NCBI GenBank assembly: GCA_963711465.1
Contig: CAVQEG010000002.1
Location: 496,001-560,000, forward strand
DNA from: CAVQEG01 sp963711465
Lineage (GTDB): Bacteria > Bacteroidota > Ignavibacteria > OLB7
Length of the DNA stretch: 64,000 bases
Direction of reading: 5' to 3'
Each line of letters opens with the position of its first letter. Positions within the stretch are counted from its first letter, which is position 1. The translations under genes and the position numbers were made by a program. The notes beneath the pieces are model-generated. The model made no database searches, was not told the origin of the DNA, and saw nothing but the letters and a program-made list of their open reading frames with translations. Positions 55,083 to 64,000 of the stretch are shown here, in pieces.

Positions 55083-56783
55083 ATGCCCAACTCCGACGTC
55101 GCCGTCCACTCCGGCTGGACTCGCCACAGCGACCGAACCGTCCGCGCGCCTCGAGGTACCGAGCTCACCTGCGCCACCTGGCAGATCGAGGCCGCCTACC
55201 GGATGATTCAGAACAACCTCGACCCCGAAGTCGCCGAGCATCCGCATGAACTCGTCGTCTACGGCGGAATCGGCCGCGCCGCCCGCAACTGGGAGTCCTT
55301 CGACGCCATCCTCGCCTCGCTGCGCGATCTGCAGCCCGATGAAACCCTCCTGGTGCAGTCCGGAAAACCCGTCGGCATCTTCCGCACCCACCTCGACGCA
55401 CCCCGCGTGCTGATCGCCAACTCCAACCTCGTTCCCAAATGGGCGACGTGGGAGGAATTCCGGCGGCTCGACGCCCTCGGACTCATGATGTTCGGTCAGA
55501 TGACCGCCGGCAGCTGGATCTACATCGGTACACAGGGAATTCTCCAGGGCACCTTCGAAACGTTCGCCGCCTGCGCACGAGAGCATTTCGACGGGACCCT
55601 CGCCGGAACGCTCAGCGTCACCGCCGGGCTCGGCGGCATGGGTGGCGCGCAGCCGCTGGCGGTCACGATGAACGGCGGTGCGGTGCTCTGCGTGGAAGTG
55701 GATGATTCCAGAATCGACAAACGAATCGCCGACGGCTACTGCGACCGGAAGTCCGCCTCGCTCGATGATGCGCTCGGCTGGCTGCGTGAAGCGATCGCCC
55801 GGCGCGAAGGACTCTCGGTCGGCCTGCTCGGGAACGCCTCCGATGTGCTTCCCGAACTCGTCCGCCGAGGTGTAATTCCCGACGTCGTCACCGATCAGAC
55901 CGCTGCCCACGATCCGCTCAACGGATACTACCCGTCGGGATACACCATCGAGGCGGCCGACGCGCTGCGCCAACGGGATCCCGAGGCGTACCTGGCCCGG
56001 GCCTCGGAGTCCATCGCACGCCATGTCGAGGCGATGGTCGCGCTCAAGGACGCCGGTGCCGTCGCCTTCGACTACGGCAACAACATCCGGGCGGAGGCCG
56101 AGAAGGCCGGATTCGCCCGTGCCTTCGAGATCCGTGGCTTCGTGCCGGAATACATCCGACCGCTCTTCTGCGACGGCAAGGGTCCGTTCCGCTGGGTAGC
56201 GCTCTCCGGCGATCCGGAGGACATCTACGCCACCGATCGCGCGCTGATGGAATTGTTTCCCGATGACCAACCGCTCCGGCGGTGGCTGACGATGGCCGCC
56301 GAGAAGGTGCACTGGCAGGGACTGCCGTCTCGCATCTGCTGGCTCGGATACGGCGAACGCGAGCGCGCCGGACTGCTGTTCAATGAAATGGTCCGCGACG
56401 GTCGGCTCTCGGCGCCCGTCGTCATCGGCCGCGATCACCTCGACTGCGGGTCGGTCGCCAGTCCCAACCGGGAAACCGAGGGAATGCTCGACACGAGCGA
56501 TGCGGTAAGCGACTGGCCGCTGCTGAACTTCGCGCTCAACGCGATCGGCGGAGCGACGTGGGTCTCCTTCCACCACGGCGGCGGCGTCGGTATGGGCTTT
56601 TCGCAGCATGCCGGCATGGTCATCGTCGCCGACGGGACCGACGAGGCGGCCGCGCGCCTCAGCCGCGTGCTCACCTTCGATCCCGGAATGGGAATCGTTC
56701 GTCATGCCGACGCCGGATACCAGCGTGCGATCGACAACGCCCGACGCTGGGACGTACGAATTCCCATGCTGCCCTCGGAGTGA
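55083..56783 (+). CDS. hutU: urocanate hydratase
   Basis: A 566-residue enzyme that hydrates urocanate to imidazolone propionate in histidine breakdown and holds NAD tightly. Conserved blocks are AAYRMIQNNLDPEVAEHPHELVVYGGIGRAARNW, GKPVGIFRTH, GTLSVTAGLGGMGGAQPLAV, DVVTDQTAAHDPLNGYYP and GGATWVSFHHGGGVGMGFSQHAG. The length is normal. ATG 55083 is used; a start at 55002 would add 27 residues of unlike sequence. The usual partners hutH, hutI and hutG are not nearby. A glycosyltransferase follows 47 bp later. Confidence 0.95.
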   Translation: MPNSDVAVHSGWTRHSDRTVRAPRGTELTCATWQIEAAYRMIQNNLDPEVAEHPHELVVYGGIGRAARNWESFDAILASLRDLQPDETLLVQSGKPVGIFRTHLDAPRVLIANSNLVPKWATWEEFRRLDALGLMMFGQMTAGSWIYIGTQGILQGTFETFAACAREHFDGTLAGTLSVTAGLGGMGGAQPLAVTMNGGAVLCVEVDDSRIDKRIADGYCDRKSASLDDALGWLREAIARREGLSVGLLGNASDVLPELVRRGVIPDVVTDQTAAHDPLNGYYPSGYTIEAADALRQRDPEAYLARASESIARHVEAMVALKDAGAVAFDYGNNIRAEAEKAGFARAFEIRGFVPEYIRPLFCDGKGPFRWVALSGDPEDIYATDRALMELFPDDQPLRRWLTMAAEKVHWQGLPSRICWLGYGERERAGLLFNEMVRDGRLSAPVVIGRDHLDCGSVASPNRETEGMLDTSDAVSDWPLLNFALNAIGGATWVSFHHGGGVGMGFSQHAGMVIVADGTDEAAARLSRVLTFDPGMGIVRHADAGYQRAIDNARRWDVRIPMLPSE

Positions 56784-56830
56784 CCGATATCCGCAGCACA
56801 ACTCCTCCTGCCCTCCACTCCCACAACCGG

Positions 56831-57820
56831 ATGCGCCGTCCGCGCCTGCTCATATTCTCCACCGAGCGAACGTCGTTCGTCATGGACGACGTCGTCATGC
56901 TTCGCCGCCACTACGACGTGGAAACCTGCTTCGGCAGCGGTCCGGTCGTCGCGCTCGAGGCCGCGCGTCGCGCCGCCCGCGCCGATCTCAGCATCTCCTG
57001 GCTCGGATCGGTCTACTCCCTCTTCCTCGTTGCCGGCGCCCGTATGGCCAGCAGGAAATCCATCGTCATCCTCGGCGGCGTGGATACCGCGCGCGAACCC
57101 GAGCTCGGCTACGGTTTGTGGAACAGCCCGTGGCGCGGGCGGATGCTCGAGGCGGCACTGAAGCGCACCGACCGTATTCTCGTCGTATCCGACGCACTCC
57201 GGGAGCAACTGCGCGAGCGTACCGGTTGGAACTGCGACGGCGTTCTCACCATCCACACCGGATACGATCCGCAGCTCTGGCACCCGGGCGGCCCGCGTGA
57301 AGAGGTGGTGCTCACCGTCGCCAGCTGCGAGACGCCGGAACGCTTCCGGATCAAGGGACTCGACCTGCTGATGGAGGCCGCCCGCCGAATGCCGTCGCGC
57401 CGCTTCCGCCTCATCGGCGTTCCCTACGACCTCGTCCTGCAGTTCGCACACACACCACTTCCCAATCTCGAGGTCATTCGCCGTATCGATCGCCACGAAC
57501 TGCTCGTCCACTACCGCATCGCGCGTGTCTACTGTCTGCCGTCGCGCCGTGAGGGCTTTCCCAACGCGCTCTGCGAGGCCATGCTCTGCGGCTGCGTTCC
57601 CGTCGCCGCCTCGGTCGGCGGCGTTCCCGAGGCGATGAACGGTATCGGCTTCAGCGTCGATCGCGACGACCTCGACGGACTCTGCCGCGGGATCGACGCC
57701 GCGTTCGACGCGCCGGAATCCGTCGGCGAACAGGCGCGTGCATACATCGCCGAGAATTACTCGCTCCAACGGCGGGAGCAGCTGATGGTGGAAGAAATCG
57801 ACCGGTTGCTCGATGCGTAG
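56831..57820 (+). CDS. family 4-like glycosyltransferase
   Basis: A 329-residue GT-B type transferase. The N-terminal half has LLIFSTERTSF and a short Rossmann core; the C-terminal half has VASCETPERFRIKGLDLLMEAAR, RFRLIGVP, and CLPSRREGFPNALCEAMLCGCVPVAASVGGVPE, with the conserved E of the EX7E motif. It would add a sugar to a growing surface glycan. It begins the polysaccharide cluster 56.8-61.9 kb and overlaps the next gene by 8 bp. Confidence 0.88.
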   Translation: MRRPRLLIFSTERTSFVMDDVVMLRRHYDVETCFGSGPVVALEAARRAARADLSISWLGSVYSLFLVAGARMASRKSIVILGGVDTAREPELGYGLWNSPWRGRMLEAALKRTDRILVVSDALREQLRERTGWNCDGVLTIHTGYDPQLWHPGGPREEVVLTVASCETPERFRIKGLDLLMEAARRMPSRRFRLIGVPYDLVLQFAHTPLPNLEVIRRIDRHELLVHYRIARVYCLPSRREGFPNALCEAMLCGCVPVAASVGGVPEAMNGIGFSVDRDDLDGLCRGIDAAFDAPESVGEQARAYIAENYSLQRREQLMVEEIDRLLDA

Positions 57821-59195
57821 GATCTCCTCCGACGCCGCGGTGATTCTCACGGGGGACGTCGGCTTCCGCGTTCTGAATTTCTTCGCCACCGTTCACCTCG
57901 CCACGGCTCTCGGCGACGCCGGATTCGGCATCGTCACCGTCGGACTCTCCTTCCTCGCCTACGCACAGATGTTCGCCGACGTCGGTATCGGTGTGCTCGG
58001 CACGCGCGAAATGGCGCGCCCACCGCAGGCCCGCCGCTTCCGTCCGGAGGAGATCACCTCGGCGAAACTCGTCCTCTCCGCGCTGGTCCTTCCCGCCGCC
58101 GTCGCACTGCTGTTCCTCATCTACGCGCCGGCACTCCGCGGCGTCCTGGTGCTGTTCCTCATCAACCTGATGCCCTACGCCCTGTTCCTCGAATGGTACC
58201 ATCAGGGCAGTCGGCACTACGTGGCGCTGATGCTCGCGAAGCTGACGATGGGAGCCGTCTACCTCGTCGGCATCCTTATCGCCGTTCGATCGATCGACGA
58301 CTTGACGTGGGTGCCGATCCTCTACGTCGCCGCCTTCTCCGCCTCTGCACTGCTGTTGATGCTCTCTGCGCGTAAAGGTCCGTCCCCATGGCCGCGGCGC
58401 TTCGACATCTCCTCGATCGTTCGCATCGTTCGCGCCGGCGGCACCATCGGCGTCGCCGCGTTCGTCGGCCAGTCCGTGCTGCTGCTGCCTCCGATCGTCG
58501 CCGAACGCTTCGGAAGTGCGTCCGACGCCGGTGTACTCGGCGCCGCACTGAAAATCGTCACCATCTGCCTCGCCGTCGACCGCCTGTTCGTCGCGCTGTT
58601 CCTTCCGAAGGCCTCCGAACACGCGGCGGTCGATCCAGAGGGACTTCGCGGACGACTCGGCTCCACGTTCGGCGTCGTGGTGCTGCTCGGTTGTTCGGTG
58701 AGCATGCTGATATCCATATTCGCGCGGCCCGCGCTCGAAATCGTCTACGGCGTCTCATCCTACAGCTCCCAAGGCGCACCCGTTCTGGCGATCGCCGGGT
58801 GGTTCGTCACCGGCACGCTCATCAACAGTTTCCTCGCCTATTCGCTCGTGGCCATCGGTCGCGAATCAGAGTATGCTCGGGCGAATCTCCGCAGCGGCGC
58901 CGTCGCCGTGGCGCTCGTCGTGACGCTCGGCTGGTGGCAGGGACTCATCGGCGTCGCCGCAGCGATCGTCGCGGGCGAACTTGCGGTCATCACGTCGCTC
59001 TACGTCGCGTTCCGTCGCCATATCGGAATTCAAATACTTGGGAATTTTTTCTGGACAGTCCTCGTAGCGATCGCGGTGGTGTTCGCGGCATCCGCGCTTC
59101 AACTGCACTCGCTCTGGTGGGCACCGGTATTCGTCGCTGCGCTTGCAATTGCAGCCGCACCGGTGTACTGGAAGTCCATCGCGGCAAGAATCTGA
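57813..59195 (+). CDS. polysaccharide flippase (Wzx-like)
   Basis: A 460-residue protein with about 12 to 14 helices. It begins with the soluble helix SDAAVILTGDVGFRVLNFFATVHLATALGDAGFGIVTVGLSFLAYAQ, a MATE/MVF-type flippase start. It would flip lipid-linked repeat units made by the neighbouring transferases. Its start overlaps the upstream gene by 8 bp, so the two are translationally coupled. The next gene follows after 76 bp. Confidence 0.88.
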   Translation: MRRISSDAAVILTGDVGFRVLNFFATVHLATALGDAGFGIVTVGLSFLAYAQMFADVGIGVLGTREMARPPQARRFRPEEITSAKLVLSALVLPAAVALLFLIYAPALRGVLVLFLINLMPYALFLEWYHQGSRHYVALMLAKLTMGAVYLVGILIAVRSIDDLTWVPILYVAAFSASALLLMLSARKGPSPWPRRFDISSIVRIVRAGGTIGVAAFVGQSVLLLPPIVAERFGSASDAGVLGAALKIVTICLAVDRLFVALFLPKASEHAAVDPEGLRGRLGSTFGVVVLLGCSVSMLISIFARPALEIVYGVSSYSSQGAPVLAIAGWFVTGTLINSFLAYSLVAIGRESEYARANLRSGAVAVALVVTLGWWQGLIGVAAAIVAGELAVITSLYVAFRRHIGIQILGNFFWTVLVAIAVVFAASALQLHSLWWAPVFVAALAIAAAPVYWKSIAARI

Positions 59196-59271
59196 ACCAC
59201 GGAGGACGCGGGTGCCTCGAAACCTCCGTACCCTCCTTCGACAATCCCGCTCCATACGTATTCAACGACCC

Positions 59272-60828
59272 ATGCCCTCGACTCTCGACATAGGCCTGAT
59301 GCGGCTCGATCCCGGCTGGAGACTGCTGCTGCGTCAGATCGGATGTTCGTTCCACGAAATCGACTGGGACCGCACGACCCCGGAATCATCCGCCGTATTC
59401 ATCCTCAATGCTCACGTCGACGCGCGTCATGCCAATCGACTCGAGGAATTGCTCGCCGCAGGTGCCGCCGTCCTCGATGCATCGAATTTCCTCCTGCGCA
59501 CGCTCCCCTCGCGGAATTTTACCGCCCGGTATTACGATGCCCTGATTCCCACGAGTGACGAACCGACCTTTCACGACGTCCGCATCGTCGATCTCCACCG
59601 CCTCATCCATACCTACCACGCCGCGCAGCACGTCGGCAATACGGTCTTCATGGGGAATTTCCACAAGGGTCACTTCGTCCACCTTCCGTTCGACATCGGA
59701 CGCCTGATGCTCGACGAGCGCCGCGAACGGAAGCGATTCTACAGTCCGTCCGGACGCTATCCCGACGAACTCGTCGCGGCGGTTTCAAAGGGCGAATTGC
59801 GGAAAATCGTCGTCCGATCGCTGCGTTGGCTGTTCGAACGGCGCGGACTCCCATCGGTATTTCTCGAACGGACGCCGGATCTTCATCACGTACCCTTCTG
59901 CTTCCGAATCGACAGCGATTACGGCAGCGAATCCCAGATACGCGCCATGCGACGAGTCGCGCGCAGGCATGGAATTCACCCGACCTGGTTCGTCCACGCA
60001 GAACCGCAGCAGAAATTTCTCGGTTGCTATCGGGAATTCGCCGACGACGGCGACGAGATCGGTATTCACGCGTGGCGTCACAGAACGTTCCGCGACTACG
60101 TGGAGAATTCTGCCAACATAAACGCGGCCGACGCGGCGTTGCGATCGGTTGGAATTGCCGCCCGCTCGTTCGCTTCGCCCACCGGACGGTGGAGTCCCGG
60201 ACTGGACCGAGCGCTCAACGAATTCGGCTTCGATTACTCATCGGAATTCGGACTCGACTACGACGACCTGCCCTTCTATCCCTGCACCGGAGGAAGATTC
60301 AGCAACGTACTGCAGCTGCCGATACATCCGATCAGTATCGGCACCATGATTCGAGCGCACATGACGCCGTCGCAGATGATCGACTACTATCGCGCCGTCA
60401 TCGACGAGAAGATCGCGCATCACGAACCGGTACTGCTCTACGGCCATCCCGGCCACGGCCATCTCGATGTGCTCGACGCGGTATTCGCGTACGTCAATTC
60501 GAGGAATCTCATGAAGACGACGATGGGTGAATTTGCTGCATGGTGGAAGCACCGTTCGGCAATTCGATTCGGTGCCACGTATGAAGGCGACGCAGTCGTG
60601 ATCAACGGCGACGGCATTCCGGACGACATTGGATTCATCGTCTATCGCAGCGACGGGGCGCAGGGTGTCGTCCATGGTGCGGGTCGTCATACGCTCGATT
60701 CGATCGAATGGAGAACGACGTTCGCCGAGCCGATACCGGCACCATCCGATCTCCGACGGACGCGACGTCTGTCGTTACGGACGCTGGCTCACACAATCGA
60801 GGATTTCAACGCTACGGTGCGCCAATGA
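59272..60828 (+). CDS. polysaccharide deacetylase-like protein
   Basis: A 518-residue protein whose region 205-440 has the NodB homology pattern: FRIDSDYG with D214 and D216, then IHAWRH with H266 and H270, FASPTGRWSPG, and LLYGHPGHGH. The acidic pair and the two histidines would hold the metal and catalyse N-deacetylation of a sugar in the glycan. The N-terminal 200 residues (LIPTSDEPTFHDVRIVD and more) and the C-terminal 80 residues are not assigned. There is no signal peptide, so it may act on a lipid-linked intermediate in the cytoplasm or be exported another way. Its stop overlaps the start of the next gene (ATGA). Confidence 0.82.
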   Translation: MPSTLDIGLMRLDPGWRLLLRQIGCSFHEIDWDRTTPESSAVFILNAHVDARHANRLEELLAAGAAVLDASNFLLRTLPSRNFTARYYDALIPTSDEPTFHDVRIVDLHRLIHTYHAAQHVGNTVFMGNFHKGHFVHLPFDIGRLMLDERRERKRFYSPSGRYPDELVAAVSKGELRKIVVRSLRWLFERRGLPSVFLERTPDLHHVPFCFRIDSDYGSESQIRAMRRVARRHGIHPTWFVHAEPQQKFLGCYREFADDGDEIGIHAWRHRTFRDYVENSANINAADAALRSVGIAARSFASPTGRWSPGLDRALNEFGFDYSSEFGLDYDDLPFYPCTGGRFSNVLQLPIHPISIGTMIRAHMTPSQMIDYYRAVIDEKIAHHEPVLLYGHPGHGHLDVLDAVFAYVNSRNLMKTTMGEFAAWWKHRSAIRFGATYEGDAVVINGDGIPDDIGFIVYRSDGAQGVVHGAGRHTLDSIEWRTTFAEPIPAPSDLRRTRRLSLRTLAHTIEDFNATVRQ

Positions 60829-61883
60829 AGGTCTGCATGGTTGCTCAGAAGAGCATCGGACTGGTTGCGGGGGGTCCCCTCATTCAGGTTCGCGAAACCG
60901 CGGGTCACCTGGAGGAGCTCGGGATTGAAATCGAATGGTTCGACATGTGGCGGCACTATCGTGCGGGCCAGTTCGATCTGGCGCACATATTCGGTGCGAG
61001 TATGTTGAATCACGACATCGCGTTGCGGCTGAATCAATTTGGAATTCCGTACGTGGTATCGCCGATATTCTATTCGATGCGATCGCCCGCGGAAATTCGC
61101 GCGACGCTTCGGGCCGAGGCGTCGATGAAGCGGGTCATTTCAGGAATTCGAACGGACTTCGGTTTCACATCCTCGGTATGTCATGGTGCGCTGGGAATTC
61201 TACCGAATACGACGGCTGAGGGGAGACTGATTCGGGAGGGCATGGGAATTCCGGCGGATCGAATTCACATCGTTCCCAACGGTGTCGACCCGGGATTCGC
61301 TGACGGCGATCCGGATCTGTTCTTCCGAACGTACGGTGTTCGGGACTTCATACTGAACGTCGGCCACCTCGGGTCCCGGAGGAAGAACGTACTGCGGTTG
61401 ATCCATGCACTTCGGACGATCGACCATCCGGCGGTGATCATCGGGCAGATACAGCGGGGCAAGTATGCGGACGCATGTCTGGAGGAAGCGGGGCGCAATC
61501 CGAACATTCTGATCATTGACGGACTGGAGAACGACTCGCCGCTATTGGCGTCGGCGTATGCGGCGGCGCGGGTATTCGTACTTCCATCGCTGTATGAAAC
61601 GCCGGGAATTGCGGCGCTGGAGGCGGGTTTGGCGGGAGCGACGCTTGTCATCACACCGCATGGGGGAACGCGGGATTACTTCGGTGATCTTGCGACGTAC
61701 GTCGAGCCACGGTCTGTGACATCGATCCGCACCGGCATCGAGCGCGCGCTTGCACTACCACGCGACGAACGGCTGCAAAACCGAATTTTCGACCGCTACA
61801 CCTGGCGAACGGTGGCCGAGCGTACAGCGGACATCTACCGGGAGGTGATGGATAGCGCTCGCAGCGGGCCGCCGCTGTCGTAG
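60825..61883 (+). CDS. family 4 glycosyltransferase
   Basis: A 352-residue GT-B type transferase. The N-terminal GGPLIQVRETAGHLEELG loop and the central RIHIVPNGVDPGF, LNVGHLGSRRKNVLRLIHAL and VFVLPSLYETPGIAALEAGLAGATLVIT blocks are typical of GT4. It closes the polysaccharide cluster, overlapping the deacetylase by four bases. Its last codons run into the tandem repeat array: the Ser/Gly/Pro end (ARSGPPLS) is encoded by the first partial repeat unit, so the array may have replaced the native 3' end. Confidence 0.88.
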   Translation: MKVCMVAQKSIGLVAGGPLIQVRETAGHLEELGIEIEWFDMWRHYRAGQFDLAHIFGASMLNHDIALRLNQFGIPYVVSPIFYSMRSPAEIRATLRAEASMKRVISGIRTDFGFTSSVCHGALGILPNTTAEGRLIREGMGIPADRIHIVPNGVDPGFADGDPDLFFRTYGVRDFILNVGHLGSRRKNVLRLIHALRTIDHPAVIIGQIQRGKYADACLEEAGRNPNILIIDGLENDSPLLASAYAAARVFVLPSLYETPGIAALEAGLAGATLVITPHGGTRDYFGDLATYVEPRSVTSIRTGIERALALPRDERLQNRIFDRYTWRTVAERTADIYREVMDSARSGPPLS

Positions 61884-63850
61884 CGGGTCGCCGCTGTCGT
61901 AGCGGGTCGCCGCGGACGTCCTCGGCCCTCGAGGTGGGCGCGGGACGCGACGGCAGAGCCGTCGCGTGGGCGCGGCGAGCACGGTGTTGTAGCGGCACAT
62001 TCTTCCGAGGGGGGCGCGGCGGTAGTGACGAGTCGACGTTCCTGCTCGTGGGGAGGGTCGGCGCTTCGGTGGCGGGCCTCCCGGTGGTCCGCTGCCATAT
62101 CGGTCTACGCGGATCGCCGCTGCCGTAGCGGTGGCCGCTGGGCGCCTCGGCCCTCGAGGGGGGCGCGGGGCACGACGGCAGAGCCGTCGCGTGGGCGCGG
62201 CGAGCACGGTGTTGTAGCGGCGCATTCTTCCGAGGGGGGCGCGGCGGTAGTGACGAGTCGGCGTTCCTGCCTGGGGGACGGACGGCGCTTCGGTGGCGGG
62301 CTTCCCGGTGTTCCGCTGCCATAGCGGTCTACGCGGATCACCTCTGCCGTAGCGGTGGCCGCTGGGCGCCTCGGCCCTCGAGGGGGGCGCGGGGCGCGAC
62401 GGCAGAGCCGTCGCGTGGGCGCGGCGAGCACGGTGTTGTAGCGGCGCATTCTTCCGAGGAGGGCGCGGCGGTAGTGACGAGTCGGCGTTCCTGCCTGGGG
62501 GAGGGACGGCGCTTCGGTGGCGGGCTTCCCGGTGTTCCGCTGCCATAGCGGTCTACGCGGATCGCCGCTGCCGTAGCGGTGGCCGCTGGGCGCCTCGGCC
62601 CTCGAGGTGGGCGCGGGGCGCGACGGCAGAGCCGTCGCGTGGGCGCGGCGAGCACGGTGTTGTAGCGGCACATTCTTCCGAGGAGGGCGCGGCGGTAGTG
62701 ACGAGTCGGCGTTTCTGCCTGGGGGAGGGACGGCGCTTCGGTGGCGGGCTTCCCGGTGGTCCGCTGCCATATCGGTCTACGCGGGTCGCCGCTGCCGTAG
62801 CGGTGGCCGCTCGGCGCCTCGGCCCTCGAGGTGGGCGCGGGACGCGACGGCAGAGCCGTCGCGTGGGCGCGGCGAGCACGGTGTTGTAGCGGCACACTCG
62901 TCCGAGGTGGACGCGGCGGTAGTGACGAGTCGGCGTTCCTGCCTGGGGGAGGGACGGCGCTGCGGTGGCGGGCCTCCCGGTGTTCCGCTGCCATAGCGGT
63001 CTACGCGGATCGCCGCTGCCGTAGCGGTGGCCGCTGGGCGCCTCGGCCCTCGAGGTGGGCGCGGGACGCGACGGCAGAGCCGTCGCGTGGGCGCGGCGAG
63101 CACGGTGTTGTAGCGGCACATTCTTCCGAGGAGGGCGCGGCGGTAGTGACGAGTCGGCGTTCCTGCCTGGGGGAGGGACGGCGCTGCGGTGGCGGGCCTC
63201 CCGGTGTTCCGCTGCCATAGCGGTCTACGCGGATCGCCGCTGCCGTAGCGGTGGCCGCTGGGCGCCTCGGCCCTCGAGGTGGGCGCGGGACGCGACGGCA
63301 GAGCCGTCGCGTGGGCGCGGCGAGCACGGTGTTGTAGCGGCACATTCGTCCGAGGAGGGCGCGGCGGTAGTGACGAGTCGGCGTTCCTGCCTGGGGGAGG
63401 GACGGCGCTGCGGTGGCGGGCCTCCCGGTGTTCCGCTGCCATAGCGGTCTACGCGGATCGCCGCTGCCGTAGCGGTGGCCGCTGGGCGCCTCGGCCCTCG
63501 AGGTGGGCGCGGGGCGCGACGGCAGAGCCGTCGCGTGGGCGCGGCGAGCACGGTGTTGTAGCGGCACACTCGTCCGAGGTGGACGCGGCGGTAGTGACGA
63601 GTCGGCGTTCCTGCCTGGGGGAGGGACGGCGCTGCGGTGGCGGGCCTCCCGGTGTTCCGCTGCCATAGCGGTCTACGCGGATCGCCGCTGCCGTAGCGGT
63701 GGCCGCTGGGCGCCTCGGCCCTCGAGGTGGGCGCGGGACGCGACGGCAGAGCCGTCGCGTGGGCGCGGCGAGCACGGTGTTGTAGCGGCACATTCTTCCG
63801 AGGAGGGCGCGGCGGTAGTGACGAGTCGGCGTTCCTGCTCGTGGGGAGGG
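61862..63850. repeat. tandem array of nine copies of a 224-bp GC-rich unit
   Basis: The landmark GAGCACGGTGTTGTAGCGG recurs nine times, its A-C-G-G-T base falling at 61981, 62206, 62430, 62654, 62878, 63102, 63326, 63550 and 63774. The period is 224 bp, with one 225. Units differ by scattered substitutions, most in the first three. Each contains a perfect palindrome GCGACGGC-AGA-GCCGTCGC, a shorter GCCGCTGCCGTAGCGG hairpin, and a T-containing spacer. Before unit 1 a 19-bp piece (CGCCGCTGTCGTAGCGGGT) is repeated twice. Since 224 is not a multiple of 3, the frame shifts at every unit, so the long open frames seen here are not coding. Confidence 0.95.
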
Positions 63851-63880
63851 AAGATTTGGGCTGCGCTCGAGAGGAGACGC

Positions 63881-63912
63881 TTGACTTCTTGACCTCCGAC
63901 GTCGTAAGTTTT
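63881..63912 (+). promoter_or_regulatory. promoter-like TTG-N21-TAAGTTTT
   Basis: TTG at 63881-63883 and TAAGTTTT at 63905-63912 follow the array directly and lie 40 bp before the last gene. The final base differs from the TAnnTTTG consensus. Confidence 0.5.
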
Positions 63913-63951
63913 CGTCGGCAAATTCACCGCCACAATTGAGCAGCCATCACG

Positions 63952-64000
63952 ATGTTTCCTGAACCCCGCCTTGGCGCCGGTATGGCTCCACCGTTGTTCG
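63952..64000 (+). CDS. start of a gene cut by the window end
   Basis: ATG at 63952 opens a frame reading MFPEPRLGAGMAPPLF to the window edge. Too little remains to name it. The promoter-like element at 63881-63912 and a clean gap after the array support a real start. Confidence 0.4.
   Translation, partial: MFPEPRLGAGMAPPLF

Noticed and set aside
61862..63850. CRISPR array
   Set aside because: The 224-bp units are joined head to tail with no unique spacers and no cas genes are near.
61651..63933. Series of about 220-residue open frames on the minus strand and 129-residue frames on the plus strand across the tandem array
   Set aside because: They recur every 224 bp, all frames are open because of high GC, the frame shifts each unit, and the products are Arg/Pro/Ala low-complexity.

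Overview
The window is GC-rich bacterial chromosome. Several independent signs point to the Bacteroidota/Chlorobiota superphylum, probably a GC-rich deep lineage of the Ignavibacteria/Kapabacteria kind (inference). Two secreted proteins end in type IX secretion sorting domains. There is an ECF sigma factor next to an anti-sigma/beta-barrel fusion. Promoter-like elements of the Bacteroidota form TTG-N20/21-TAnnTTTG lie in front of groES, secG, rplU and lon, and TAnnTTTG alone precedes ligA, the sigma gene and others.

Layout. 0.5-11.5 kb is an accessory island. Two near-identical DUF1330 genes in direct orientation bracket a type III-like restriction-modification locus: res, an opposing NYN-domain gene, a fused mod'-res' remnant, tcmP, a DUF5131 three-Cys gene, mod, and a membrane-anchored protein of unknown function. 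12-15 kb is a seven-repeat SBBP propeller protein with a T9SS tail. 15-31 kb carries a RibD-like reductase, two small membrane proteins, an EVE protein, a fatty acid hydroxylase, a Xer recombinase, a PgpH phosphohydrolase, a HAD phosphatase, a branched-chain aminotransferase, a glycosyltransferase, DsbD, a lipoprotein and an Mdh-family protein that lacks the catalytic His motif. 31-41 kb is housekeeping: a Ycf48-like T9SS protein, groESL with CIRCE, an orphan sugar ABC permease, ligA, secG, a HIT protein, maf, rplU and rpmA. 41-56 kb has outer-membrane proteins, the sigma/anti-sigma pair, lon, a Spy-like protein, a flippase with a CPBP protease, a TPR protein, clpS, a PQQ-type sugar dehydrogenase lipoprotein and hutU. 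56.8-61.9 kb is a compact polysaccharide cluster (glycosyltransferase, flippase, deacetylase, glycosyltransferase). 61.9-63.85 kb is a nine-copy tandem array of a 224-bp GC-rich unit, followed by a promoter and the first codons of a gene cut by the window end.

The part most likely to hold an undescribed system is the island. A TcmP/DUF5131 pair sits between the restriction and methylation genes and is joined to a fossil of a second mod-res operon. TcmP shows methyltransferase-like motifs (DAFAGTG, DPYG), and DUF5131 carries a CX6CX2C cluster. Together with the NYN nuclease and the anchored protein this looks like a composite modification/defence locus. The 396-bp direct repeats at its edges could let the whole block be lost by homologous recombination.
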